In this document: positions 1 to 7,195 of the stretch, one piece after another
Layout: each line of letters starts with the position of its first letter
Numbering within the stretch: position 1 is the first letter of the stretch
Origin: Sphaerochaeta sp.
GTDB taxonomy: Bacteria > Spirochaetota > Spirochaetia > Sphaerochaetales > Sphaerochaetaceae
Direction: 5' to 3'
DNA: 9,075 nucleotides
NCBI GenBank assembly: GCA_003446545.1
Contig: DMAO01000221.1
Span: 1,655 to 10,729 of the forward strand
Program-made: the position numbers and the translations under genes
The notes under the pieces: model-generated
Seen by the model: the letters and a program-made list of their open reading frames with translations, nothing else
Told to the model about the DNA's origin: nothing
Databases searched by the model: none

Positions 1-36
1 GACCAGGTTGCCGGAATTATCTCAAAGTACAGATAA
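1..36 (+). CDS. hydC: C-terminal end of a NuoE/HydC-like [2Fe-2S] hydrogenase subunit (partial)
   Basis: The frame starting at base 1 reads DQVAGIISKYR and then TAA at 34-36. A short helix ending in a basic KYR tail just before the stop is how many NuoE-family proteins finish, and a NuoE-like gene is the expected first gene of the operon that follows (NuoE-like, ATPase, ferredoxin, NuoF-like, H-cluster subunit). In this complex HydC is the small thioredoxin-fold [2Fe-2S] subunit that sits beside the flavoprotein HydB. Only 11 codons are visible, with no cluster cysteine, so identity rests mainly on gene order. The stop codon overlaps the probable Shine-Dalgarno sequence (TAAGGAG) of the next gene, which fits translational coupling. 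Confidence 0.6.
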   Translation, partial: DQVAGIISKYR

Positions 37-55
37 GGAGCGCGAAACAGGGCCT

Positions 56-640
56 ATGCATATCTTTATCTGTGATTTTCTGTTGGACATTGTCCAAAAT
101 TCCTTTGAGGCCGATAGTACTGAAGTGCTTCTTACCCTCCAGGAGGATGACACTCTGTTGGTGTGTACCGTAGAGGACAACGGAAAGGGAATGGATGAGG
201 ATTTGAAAGCTCGGGTGCTGGACCCTTTTGTTACAGATGGGGTCAAACATACAAAACGTAAGGTCGGTTTGGGGTTGCCATTTCTTGTACAGGCTACTGC
301 AGCTTGTGAAGGGAGCTTCTCCTTGCATTCCGAATTGGGTCGGGGGACCAAGGTCACTTGTAGCTTTCCCCTCAATAACGTGGATACACCTCCCTTTGGG
401 GACCTTCCTTCAACACTTCTGGCTCTAATGAGTCATCCTCTCGCTGACGAGCTTGTCGTAAAGCGTACACTTGCGACAGTCAAGGGAGCAGGGGGATACG
501 AACTCTCCAAAAGAGAGCTCACTGACATCTTGGGCCAATTATCCACCAGTGGTACCTTACACTTGCTCAAGGAGTTTTTGGAATCACAAGAAGCGGACCT
601 GAAGCCACTGTATGTACGACACTCACCTTTGTTGGCATGA
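56..640 (+). CDS. Stand-alone GHKL (HATPase_c) ATP-binding protein in the hydrogenase operon
   Basis: A 194-residue protein. Residues 1-106 are a histidine-kinase-type ATP-binding domain: N-box QNSFEAD (Asn15, Glu18), G1 box DNGKGM (41-46), F-box-like PFVTDG (57-62), G2 box GLGL (71-74) and the GRGT turn (95-98). No sensor, transmembrane, HisKA dimerisation or receiver domain is present, so it resembles anti-sigma or serine-kinase-type ATPases more than a complete sensor kinase. Residues 107-194 are a mainly helical tail that I do not recognise. ATG56 is preferred over an in-frame TTG at 8, because the TTG lies inside the preceding gene and AAGGAG (35-40) precedes the ATG, although at a rather long 15 nt. 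An ATPase of this kind is recurrently found between the NuoE-like and NuoF-like genes of bifurcating hydrogenase operons (from memory). Its target and function are unknown to me. Confidence 0.85.
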   Translation: MHIFICDFLLDIVQNSFEADSTEVLLTLQEDDTLLVCTVEDNGKGMDEDLKARVLDPFVTDGVKHTKRKVGLGLPFLVQATAACEGSFSLHSELGRGTKVTCSFPLNNVDTPPFGDLPSTLLALMSHPLADELVVKRTLATVKGAGGYELSKRELTDILGQLSTSGTLHLLKEFLESQEADLKPLYVRHSPLLA

Positions 641-673
641 GCGACTGTTTTACACTACCTAGGAGACCAGATA

Positions 674-1078
674 ATGGCAAAAATGACACTTGAAGAGCTG
701 AGAAAGCTCAGAAATGAAAAGCAAAGCGCATTACAGAAGCGCGACATTGAGGGAAAAGACTCACGCATCGTCATTGGGATGGGCACCTGCGGTATCGCCG
801 CTGGGGCCAAGGTTGTCTTGGATACCTTCCTGGCAGCCCTGGACGAGTATAAGCTCGAAGACGTATCGGTCACCCAGACCGGATGCATGGGCCTTTGCTA
901 TGTGGAACCGACCATTGAGGTCATGGTTCCTGGCATGCCTAACACCATTTATGGAAATGTGGATGCACAGACAGCAAGGAAGATTGTTGAGCAGCATATC
1001 ATTGGAAAGCAACTGGTAACCGATCACCTCTTTGATCGACCTGCTGCTGACATCATTCAGAAGGACGGGGGTAGATAA
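674..1078 (+). CDS. Thioredoxin-like (2Fe-2S) ferredoxin-domain protein, HndB/HydD-like hydrogenase accessory subunit
   Basis: A 134-residue soluble protein. A basic N-terminal helix (about 5-23) precedes a thioredoxin-like ferredoxin fold: beta strand and GTCGIAAGA (35-45), then the second ligand motif QTGCMGLCYVEP (68-79). It resembles HndB of Desulfovibrio NADP-reducing hydrogenase and the extra subunit of four-subunit NADH-dependent [FeFe]-hydrogenases. Only three cysteines are present (39, 71, 75), where classical members of the fold use four to hold [2Fe-2S]; the position of the missing ligand is occupied by Ala/Gly. It may bind a cluster with a non-Cys ligand, or act as an assembly or regulatory piece. 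AGGAG at 661-665 lies 8 nt before the ATG. Its TAA shares one base with the ATG of hydB (TAATG), which suggests coupled translation. Confidence 0.85.
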   Translation: MAKMTLEELRKLRNEKQSALQKRDIEGKDSRIVIGMGTCGIAAGAKVVLDTFLAALDEYKLEDVSVTQTGCMGLCYVEPTIEVMVPGMPNTIYGNVDAQTARKIVEQHIIGKQLVTDHLFDRPAADIIQKDGGR

Positions 1079-2865
1079 TGGCTTTCAGAAACTACATCTT
1101 GGTCTGTGGCGGTACCGCTTGTGAATCAAGCCGTGCGGACCAGATTTATCAGAACCTTGTACAAGAGTGTAAGGATCAGGGAGTTGCCGATGAAGTGCAG
1201 GTCATCAAGACCGGCTGTTTTGGCTTTTGTGAGCAGGGTCCGATCGTAAAGATCCTTCCTGAGGACTCATTTTATGTAAAGGTGACTCCTAAGGACGCAC
1301 ACGAACTTATCGCTGAGCATATCATCAAGGGTCGTGAAGTGACCCGCTTGCTCTATGACAAGAGCGAAAGTCGAAAACATGCCAAGGTCGAGGACATCCA
1401 GTTCTACCAGAAGCAGTTCCGTATTGTGCTTCGCAACTGTGGATTCATCGATCCTGAAAATATCGACGAGTACATCGCCCGTGAGGGGTATGAGGCCCTT
1501 GAGAAGGCCCTCTTTGAGATGACCGGCGAGGAGATTATCGATGAGCTGAAGACTGCAGGCCTGCGTGGACGCGGAGGGGCTGGCTTCCCAACCTGGATGA
1601 AGTGGAACTTCTCCAAACAGGCTCAGAATGATGTGAAGTATGTGGTCTGTAATGCCGATGAAGGCGACCCTGGTGCCTATATGGACCGTTCTACCCTTGA
1701 AGGGGATCCGCACTCCGTGCTAGAGGCCATGACCATCTGTGGTAAGGCCATCGGTGCACAGAAGGGTTTCATCTATATTCGTGCTGAGTATCCTTTGGCC
1801 ATTCATCGCCTTGAAATCGCAATGGCCCAAGCCCGCGAATACGGACTCTTGGGCAATAACATTCTGGGAAGTGGTTTTGATTTTGACATTGAGATCCGCC
1901 TTGGTGCCGGAGCCTTTGTCTGTGGTGAAGAGACAGCTCTTCTGCAGTCCATTGAAGGAAGGCGTGGTATGCCACAGCCTCGTCCTCCATTCCCTGCAGT
2001 AAAAGGTCTTTGGGGTAAGCCGACTGTCATCAACAACGTTGAGACCTGGGCAAACATTCCAGTTATCATCACCAAAGGTGGCAACTGGTTCAGTAAGATC
2101 GGTACCCCTGACAGCAGGGGGACCAAGGTCTTTGCACTTACCGGTAAGATCAGAAACTCTGGCTTGGTTGAAGTCCCCATGGGAACCACGCTGCGCGAGA
2201 TTGTCTTTGATATCGGTGGTGGCATAGCCAACGACCGTAAGTTCAAGGCAGTGCAGACTGGTGGACCCTCTGGTGGTGTTATCACTGAGGCAGACCTTGA
2301 TACCCCCATCGATTTCGGATCTCTGGTCCGCATAGGTTCCATGATGGGAAGCGGTGGTATGATCGTCATGGACGAGGATGACTGTATCGTAGACGTTGCC
2401 AAGTTCTACTTGAACTTCACCGTAGATGAATCCTGTGGAAAGTGTGCCCCCTGTAGAATTGGAGGTCGCTCGTTGTGCAACATCCTGGAGAAGATTACTG
2501 CTGGAAACGGCGTACCTGAAGACCTGGAGACCTTGAAGTCTATAGGTAGGGCTATGAAGATGGGTTCTTTGTGTGCCTTGGGCCAGACAGCTCCCAACCC
2601 GGTCCTCTCTACCATGAAGTTCTTTGCAGAAGAGTATCGTGCCCATATTGAAGACAAGCTTTGCCCCAGCGGCACCTGTAAGAAATTAGTCACCTATTCG
2701 ATTCTTGCTGACAAGTGTACCGGCTGTACAGCATGTGTGCGCAAGTGTCCTGTCGGTGCTATTACCGGCGAAAAGAAACAGGTCCATGTAATCGACCAGA
2801 GCACCTGTATCAAGTGTGGCGCCTGTTTGGAGACCTGTAAGTTTGGAGCCGTCGTAGTCCAGTAG
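1078..2865 (+). CDS. hydB: NuoF-like flavoprotein subunit (beta) of bifurcating-type [FeFe]-hydrogenase
   Basis: A 595-residue FMN/NAD(H)-binding subunit that exchanges electrons between NAD(H) and the FeS chain of the hydrogenase complex. Domains in order: an N-terminal thioredoxin-like [2Fe-2S] domain with Cys10, Cys15, Cys47 and Cys51; the NuoF core with the NADH/FMN glycine loop GLRGRGGAGFP (161-171), NADEGDPGAYMDR (192-204) and CGEE (282-285); an SLBB-like section with GGPSGG (395-400); the N3-type [4Fe-4S] site ESCGKCAPCR (Cys453, 456, 459) plus Cys499; and a C-terminal two-[4Fe-4S] ferredoxin domain (Cys547/550/553/557 and Cys577/580/583/587), with two more cysteines at 529 and 534. 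Both the extra N- and C-terminal domains set HydB apart from respiratory NuoF and match the bifurcating-type subunit in architecture and length. The start overlaps the previous stop by one base. Electron bifurcation itself is inferred from family membership. Confidence 0.95.
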   Translation: MAFRNYILVCGGTACESSRADQIYQNLVQECKDQGVADEVQVIKTGCFGFCEQGPIVKILPEDSFYVKVTPKDAHELIAEHIIKGREVTRLLYDKSESRKHAKVEDIQFYQKQFRIVLRNCGFIDPENIDEYIAREGYEALEKALFEMTGEEIIDELKTAGLRGRGGAGFPTWMKWNFSKQAQNDVKYVVCNADEGDPGAYMDRSTLEGDPHSVLEAMTICGKAIGAQKGFIYIRAEYPLAIHRLEIAMAQAREYGLLGNNILGSGFDFDIEIRLGAGAFVCGEETALLQSIEGRRGMPQPRPPFPAVKGLWGKPTVINNVETWANIPVIITKGGNWFSKIGTPDSRGTKVFALTGKIRNSGLVEVPMGTTLREIVFDIGGGIANDRKFKAVQTGGPSGGVITEADLDTPIDFGSLVRIGSMMGSGGMIVMDEDDCIVDVAKFYLNFTVDESCGKCAPCRIGGRSLCNILEKITAGNGVPEDLETLKSIGRAMKMGSLCALGQTAPNPVLSTMKFFAEEYRAHIEDKLCPSGTCKKLVTYSILADKCTGCTACVRKCPVGAITGEKKQVHVIDQSTCIKCGACLETCKFGAVVVQ

Positions 2866-2887
2866 GAACCGACAGAGGAGGAATAAA

Positions 2888-4636
2888 TTGAGTATCGTAC
2901 ATGTAAAGATAAATGGTATTCCCGTAGAAGTTGATGCGGGCACAAGTGTTCTGAATGCTGCAAAAGCAGCAGGTGTCAGAATCCCTACGCTCTGCTATCA
3001 CGCCGATCTGGTACCTTTCGGATCCTGCGGGCTTTGTATTGTTAAGCAGGAGGGTAGCGCTAAGATCATTCGCGCCTGTGCCACTCCTGTCAATGAAGGT
3101 TTGAGCGTCATAACCAATGACCCTGAGCTTTTCGAAGTAAGGAAGACAATCCTTGAGCTGATCCTCAGTACTCACCCGTCATCATGTCTCACCTGTATCC
3201 GTAATGGAGAGTGTGAGTTGCAGGATTTGGCAGCTGAGTTTGGAATCCGCGAGCAGCCCTTTGAGGTACGCCTCAACGATTCACCTATAGACACTTCATC
3301 TGCTTCCATCGTCCTTGACCCTTCAAAGTGTATCAAGTGCGGTCGTTGCGTACAGGTCTGTCAGGATCTGCAAGGTGTCTTCGCCCTTGAGTTCATTGGA
3401 CGTGGAGACGGTACATGCATGGCTCCCGCAGCCATGCTCAAGCTCGATGACAGTCCCTGTGTCAAATGCGGCCAGTGTGCAGCACACTGCCCAGTTGGCG
3501 CCATCTATGAGAAAGATGAGATCAGTGAATTCCGCTCAGCTGTAGCGGACCCCACCAAGAAGGTCGTTGTCCAGATAGCCCCTTCCATCCGTGTCGGATT
3601 GAGCGAGACCTTCGGCCTTCCCGCCGGTACTGTCACAACCAAGAAGATCTACGCCGCGTTGAAGAAGGTTGGTGCATACGCAGTTCATGATACGAACTTC
3701 AGTGCCGACCTTACTATCATCGAAGAGGGTCATGAGCTGGTAGGTAGGATTACAAAGGGAGGAACTCTTCCCTTGCTGACTTCCTGCTGCCCCTCATGGA
3801 TTGACTATGTCCAAAAGCATTATCCGGACCTGCTCGACCATGTCTCCAGCTGTAAGAGCCCTATGCAGATGCATGGAGCGATTACCAAGACCTTCTATGC
3901 TGAGAAAGCCGGTCTTGATCCCGCTGAGATTTTCTCTGTAGCCATCATGCCCTGTACGGCAAAGAAATTTGAGTCCAAGCGCGATGACAACATGAGTGCC
4001 TCAAATTTCCAGGATGTGGACTTGGTCCTTACCACCCGTGAGCTTGGTCGCCTGATCAGGAACTCAGGTGTGGATTTCCTGAAACTTGAGGAAGTTGAGG
4101 CTGATAGCCCCATCGGTGAATACTCAGGGGCCGGGACAATCTTCGGTGCTACCGGTGGAGTTATGGAAGCGGCTGTTCGTACTGCATACAATGTGGTGAC
4201 CGGCAAGGAGATGGAGAGAGTCGAAGTAGAAGCAGTCCGTGGCCTTGATGAGATCAAGAAGGGCACAGTCGATTTCGATGGGACTCCTGTCCGCGTTGCT
4301 GTGGTTCATGGGCTTTCCCATGCGAAGGAAGTCTTGGATGAGATCCGTGAAGCCAAGGCTGCCGGAACTAAGGCTCCCTATGAGTTCATTGAGATCATGG
4401 CTTGCCGCGGTGGTTGTATCGCCGGTGGTGGTCAGCCCTATGGAGCCAATGACATCTTGCGCAAGGAGAGGACTGAAGGTCTGTATGCAGATGACAAGAA
4501 GAGTGTCTACCGCTGTTCACACCAAAACCCCTCCATCATCAAGTTGTATGAGGATTTCCTGGGTTCCCCGAACGGCGAGAAGGCTCACCACCTCTTGCAC
4601 ACCACCTACCAGGAACTGCCACTGTACAAGGCCTGA
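2888..4636 (+). CDS. hydA: Catalytic H-cluster subunit (alpha) of bifurcating-type [FeFe]-hydrogenase
   Basis: A 582-residue enzyme catalysing reversible H2 formation. Residues 1-75 form a plant-type [2Fe-2S] domain (Cys36, 47, 50, 64). Next is the His-Cys3 [4Fe-4S] site (His96, Cys100, 103, 109), then two [4Fe-4S] clusters (Cys148/151/154/158 and Cys191/194/197/201). The H-domain carries L1 TSCCPSW (298-304, Cys301 as ligand and Cys300 as the proton-transfer cysteine), L2 MPCTAKKFE (354-362, Cys356) and L3 MACRGGC (504-510, Cys506 and the bridging Cys510). Glu280 and Glu283 match the proton-channel glutamates of the clostridial CpI enzyme, so the active site looks complete. Layout and length are close to CpI, without the C-terminal [2Fe-2S] extension of Thermotoga HydA. 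The start is TTG, chosen because GAGGAGGA (2875-2882) sits 5 nt upstream and the 2Fe-2S fold begins immediately. Pairing with a HydB-like partner and HydC implies a bifurcating-type complex. Maturases must be encoded elsewhere. Confidence 0.96.
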   Translation: MSIVHVKINGIPVEVDAGTSVLNAAKAAGVRIPTLCYHADLVPFGSCGLCIVKQEGSAKIIRACATPVNEGLSVITNDPELFEVRKTILELILSTHPSSCLTCIRNGECELQDLAAEFGIREQPFEVRLNDSPIDTSSASIVLDPSKCIKCGRCVQVCQDLQGVFALEFIGRGDGTCMAPAAMLKLDDSPCVKCGQCAAHCPVGAIYEKDEISEFRSAVADPTKKVVVQIAPSIRVGLSETFGLPAGTVTTKKIYAALKKVGAYAVHDTNFSADLTIIEEGHELVGRITKGGTLPLLTSCCPSWIDYVQKHYPDLLDHVSSCKSPMQMHGAITKTFYAEKAGLDPAEIFSVAIMPCTAKKFESKRDDNMSASNFQDVDLVLTTRELGRLIRNSGVDFLKLEEVEADSPIGEYSGAGTIFGATGGVMEAAVRTAYNVVTGKEMERVEVEAVRGLDEIKKGTVDFDGTPVRVAVVHGLSHAKEVLDEIREAKAAGTKAPYEFIEIMACRGGCIAGGGQPYGANDILRKERTEGLYADDKKSVYRCSHQNPSIIKLYEDFLGSPNGEKAHHLLHTTYQELPLYKA

Positions 4637-4661
4637 TAGGTTCACTACTCTAGTACAAGAT

Positions 4662-4693
4662 ACACCCGGCTTAGCGATAAGCCGGGTGTTTTG
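4662..4693 (+). terminator. Intrinsic terminator of the hydrogenase operon
   Basis: A perfect 12-bp stem (4662-4673 with 4678-4689) closed by a GCGA loop, which is a stable GNRA-type tetraloop, is followed by TTTTGCTTTG. It lies 25 nt after the hydA stop, so it should end the operon transcript. Confidence 0.93.
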
Positions 4694-4932
4694 CTTTGTA
4701 AGGATGCTAACTGAGCAACATTTCCCAAAAGAAGGCAGACGGATTCAAACAAGAGAACCGGAAAACAGGTAAATGCTAGTATGCGTGAAGCGGTTCCAAC
4801 GAAGAGGCAAGTGAGCTTGAGAACAGAAAGGGAGTGCAGGCTCCTGCACTCCCTTCTGAAGCTTGTATTGTCTTTCGATGGGCGGTCAGAACGACCTAGA
4901 CGTCCGTCCTAGCCGTTCAAATCCATTTCCTT
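4694..4932. other. Convergent intergenic region without a recognisable gene
   Basis: The stretch lies between the hydrogenase terminator and the 3' end of the lipoprotein gene. I find no supported coding sequence. On the plus strand TGCTAGTAT (4774-4782) has the form of an extended -10 element, but no good -35 is seen. The only firm structure is the hairpin at 4828-4855. An 11-base word, GTGAAGCGGTT (4785-4795), recurs in inverted orientation at 7032-7042 in the next intergenic region. Confidence 0.5.
4828..4855 (-). terminator. Strong hairpin, probable terminator of the lipoprotein gene
   Basis: Perfect 12-bp stem, 4828-4839 with 4844-4855, and a 4-nt loop. It lies about 78 nt beyond the lipoprotein stop. 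On the minus strand the stem is followed by TCTGTTCTC, only moderately T-rich; on the plus strand by CTGAAGC. Because the stem bases are A-rich on one side and T-rich on the other, it may work in both directions. Confidence 0.65.
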
Positions 4933-6996
4933 CTACTGGGGAATGCTGAAGATCAGCAACTGGTTGTTCGTATCGGATACGATGAGCATGTTCAGCTTGT
5001 CTGGGGAGATCACAGCCTCCGAAGGGGTGAAGCCTTCAAGTGCTATTGTCTGTTGGTACATCAGGGTGTCCGAGCCCTGTTGGATTGAGAATACCTTGAT
5101 ATTCTTGCTCCCCTCACACAAGACGTAGAGCAGGCTCCTTGAGGCATCGGTAAAGAGCTGCACGATGCCTTGCATCTCCCCGATACCATCCGCTCCAGAC
5201 AACCAGGTTTCCACCTGCTCCCATCCATCTTCATTGGTGTCAGGAAGCAACTGTGAATACTCGAAGCGGTTAAGTGCGGTATCCCCTCCTGTAACCAGGC
5301 TGGTGTCACTGATAAACTCTGCTGCACTGATACCTGTGAGGTATGGTGTTTCTGGTGATGCGTATTCCCTAAGATATCCGAAGAGTTGTCCATCTGAAGT
5401 CCGTTTGCCAATCTTGATGACATTCTGCTCAGTAGAGTACCAGGCTGCCCTATTCAAGAATGGGGACATCGTAATTCCGCTGATCGTATCTGGATCCATA
5501 AACCAATACTTATAGGAGTACATATTGAACTCTGATGCTTGTGTTGCGAAGAAATTGGAATAGGGTAGCATGTTTGTTCCTGGTACAACGTTGTAGAGTA
5601 TGCCTGAGATGGGATCGAGCATGAGAGAACTGATGCTTGTAAAGGTCGTCTCTCCGCCTTCATATATAAAGGTCACATTGTCACGTGAAAAGAGCTTGGT
5701 CAGTGAAGCATTGCTTGTGTTGTACTGGTAGAGCGTTATTCCCGGGTTTAGGTTATCGGCAATGGCAACCTTGCTGGTATTCTTATCAACGAGCATATCG
5801 GTGACCATACTGGTGTTGAACCCATCTGATAGGGTATAGGTCCTGATGACTTCTAGAGAATCACGGACAATCCTACATATCTGTAGGGAGGCATGTATTG
5901 AGCTTGCCAGCAATATCTTTCCATCAGGAAGGAATGCTATCTTGGTATTCCCACTGATTTTCAGGCCGTCGGTATTGTCCGTCACCGTATTTGCGAGCAC
6001 TGGGTATCCCGGTGTACCTGCAACTATGGCCTTGAAAGATATGCTGGCTGATCCAGAACTGGCTAGAAGGGCCCCCTTTGCTATAAGGTCCAAGCGGTGC
6101 GTCCCTGTACTTGGAGTAAACGTACAATCCAGTGAGGACGATAGCTCCTCCCCATCGAGAAACCATAGGACACCAAGGCCCTCGTTGCTTTCAGATTCAG
6201 GCACGGTGATACTTGCGGTGATCTCCTGAAATGCTGCAACTGAGGTGGTAATCCCCGAAATTGAGCATTCGATAGGGGTTCCTGCCTTGTTAATCAGGGT
6301 AAGGGTGCTGGGTATTTCAGGATACTTGTCCAGGTCAAGGGCAATCGCCCCCTCTGTTGTCTTGCCCCCTACGATTCGAACGACTTCGACACATCCTGCC
6401 ACAGCGGTCGCCCCACTGTACAACCGTCCTTGGAGCATATAGGAACCCGCAGGGTAGGTCGCACTATAGTAGACCGCTCCGTTGATGTAGTTGCTGGTTG
6501 TTGGGTTGACCTTGGTCTTTAATCCGTCAGAATCTGTAACCCAGAGATCAATGCTAGGATTGGATATCTTTGAGGTATCCCAGGTGAACTCCACGTTCAT
6601 CGTTCCGCTACCCATTAGGGAATCCAACTCGATAAGGGCATTGGTGGGTTCGCTGGTAAGCGAGCAAGTGGCAGAACCGGACACCAGGTTAACCCCATGC
6701 AAGTTTTGTCCAACTGCAGTAATTTCCCAGTTACCCATGAGCAACCCCTCCACCTCCATGGTGGGGCTTGTACTCTGCATTTCGAATGTACTTCCTTGTG
6801 GTCCTATTCCGGTAACTGCATAGCGAGACACTTCCAAGGGGGTGTCCTGTGGTAGGATGGAGCGATTCTGGTCTTCATTGCTGTGCACTGTCAGGCGCAG
6901 GGACGATCTTCCAGGCTCCTCTTTGCAACTGGTAAAGCTTATGACCAGGATCATCATTAAAACAATACAGCCGGTCATGGTTCGAACGTGTTTCAT
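4933..6996 (-). CDS. Spirochaete-type lipoprotein with N-terminal beta-sandwich modules and a C-terminal beta-propeller-like region
   Basis: A 687-residue predicted lipoprotein of unknown function. A lipoprotein signal (basic residues, hydrophobic 10-21, then FTSC with lipidated Cys24) fits the relaxed spirochaetal lipobox. Residues 82-125 and 182-222 are two similar units (small-G-x-W/Y, a run of short strands, then an I/A-L-D end), suggesting repeated transthyretin- or Ig-like modules. Residues 250-325 look like a PKD/Ig-type domain (WFLDGEEL, then a GTHRLDLIA strand). Residues 335-687 show repeating strand pairs such as KIAFLPDGKILLASS, SLLYVLCEGSKNIKVFS and EAVISPDKLNMLIVSD, typical of lactonase- or WD40-like propellers. 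There is no visible enzyme motif, so surface or periplasmic binding is the likeliest role. ATG6996 is chosen over TTG7014 because GGAGG (7002-7006) is 5 nt before it and it starts the signal sequence properly. It stands alone, divergent from the next gene. Confidence 0.88.
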   Translation of the reverse strand: MKHVRTMTGCIVLMMILVISFTSCKEEPGRSSLRLTVHSNEDQNRSILPQDTPLEVSRYAVTGIGPQGSTFEMQSTSPTMEVEGLLMGNWEITAVGQNLHGVNLVSGSATCSLTSEPTNALIELDSLMGSGTMNVEFTWDTSKISNPSIDLWVTDSDGLKTKVNPTTSNYINGAVYYSATYPAGSYMLQGRLYSGATAVAGCVEVVRIVGGKTTEGAIALDLDKYPEIPSTLTLINKAGTPIECSISGITTSVAAFQEITASITVPESESNEGLGVLWFLDGEELSSSLDCTFTPSTGTHRLDLIAKGALLASSGSASISFKAIVAGTPGYPVLANTVTDNTDGLKISGNTKIAFLPDGKILLASSIHASLQICRIVRDSLEVIRTYTLSDGFNTSMVTDMLVDKNTSKVAIADNLNPGITLYQYNTSNASLTKLFSRDNVTFIYEGGETTFTSISSLMLDPISGILYNVVPGTNMLPYSNFFATQASEFNMYSYKYWFMDPDTISGITMSPFLNRAAWYSTEQNVIKIGKRTSDGQLFGYLREYASPETPYLTGISAAEFISDTSLVTGGDTALNRFEYSQLLPDTNEDGWEQVETWLSGADGIGEMQGIVQLFTDASRSLLYVLCEGSKNIKVFSIQQGSDTLMYQQTIALEGFTPSEAVISPDKLNMLIVSDTNNQLLIFSIPQ

Positions 6997-7035
6997 AATA
7001 GCCTCCACCCACAAAGGTTTTCCTTATGGCAAACC

Positions 7036-7077
7036 GCTTCACCACTCATTCCCCAACGAAGCGAGAGTAGTGGAAGC
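7036..7077. repeat. Bulged inverted repeat upstream of the lipoprotein gene
   Basis: GCTTC-AC-CACT (7036-7046) can pair with AGTGGAAGC (7069-7077), giving 9 bp with a 2-nt bulge and a 22-nt loop. It lies 40-81 bp upstream of the lipoprotein start codon, where a promoter or operator would be expected. It could be an operator, or part of the same repeat element as the downstream hairpin array. Confidence 0.4.
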
Positions 7078-7124
7078 ATTACCATGATTCCATTAGCGAG
7101 CGAGTGCCGGGAAAGCAAGGTTAG

Positions 7125-7190
7125 ATACCCCGCCCCTTGGGGCGGAAGAGGAGGCAACGCCTCCTCTTCCCAGGGCTTGCCCTGGGGTAT
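7125..7190. repeat. Three abutting perfect hairpins closed by an outer stem (four-way junction)
   Basis: Hairpin 1: 7130-7145, CCGCCCC/GGGGCGG arms around TT. Hairpin 2: 7146-7168, a perfect 10-bp stem with an AAC loop. Hairpin 3: 7169-7186, CCCAGGG/CCCTGGG with a CTTG loop. They follow one another with no spacer, and ATAC (7125-7128) pairs with GTAT (7187-7190) to close the set. The symmetric design suggests a mobile or dispersed palindromic element, or a compact structured leader. The bases are directly visible; the function is unknown. Confidence 0.85.
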
Positions 7191-7195
7191 TGATA

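Noticed and set aside
8..55. TTG start 16 codons upstream for the GHKL ATPase
   Set aside because: These bases encode the end of the NuoE/HydC-like protein in another frame, and AAGGAG precedes ATG56 instead.
1720..2646. Long minus-strand open frame of 308 codons opposite hydB
   Set aside because: It is antisense to the conserved NuoF core and carries no recognisable domain; the plus-strand protein has dense family motifs over the same span.
4239..4772. Plus-strand open frame running out of the end of hydA into the intergenic region
   Set aside because: It is a shifted frame of hydA, rich in Arg and Ser, passes through the terminator stem, and has no ribosome-binding site of note.
4774..4860. 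Small RNA from an extended -10 (4774-4782) to the hairpin at 4828-4855
   Set aside because: There is no credible -35 and no clear T-tract after the hairpin on the plus strand; too weak to list as a gene.
4884..4915. Imperfect inverted repeat around GACGTC before the lipoprotein stop
   Set aside because: Only short broken complementarity is present, which is expected by chance.
6997..7014. TTG start six codons upstream for the lipoprotein
   Set aside because: The added residues are acidic and precede a proper lysine-led signal sequence; the GGAGG motif would lie inside the coding region.
7125..7190. tRNA-like cloverleaf
   Set aside because: The fold has a cloverleaf outline, but the arms are GC-rich perfect hairpins with 2-4 nt loops and none of the conserved D-, anticodon- or T-loop bases.
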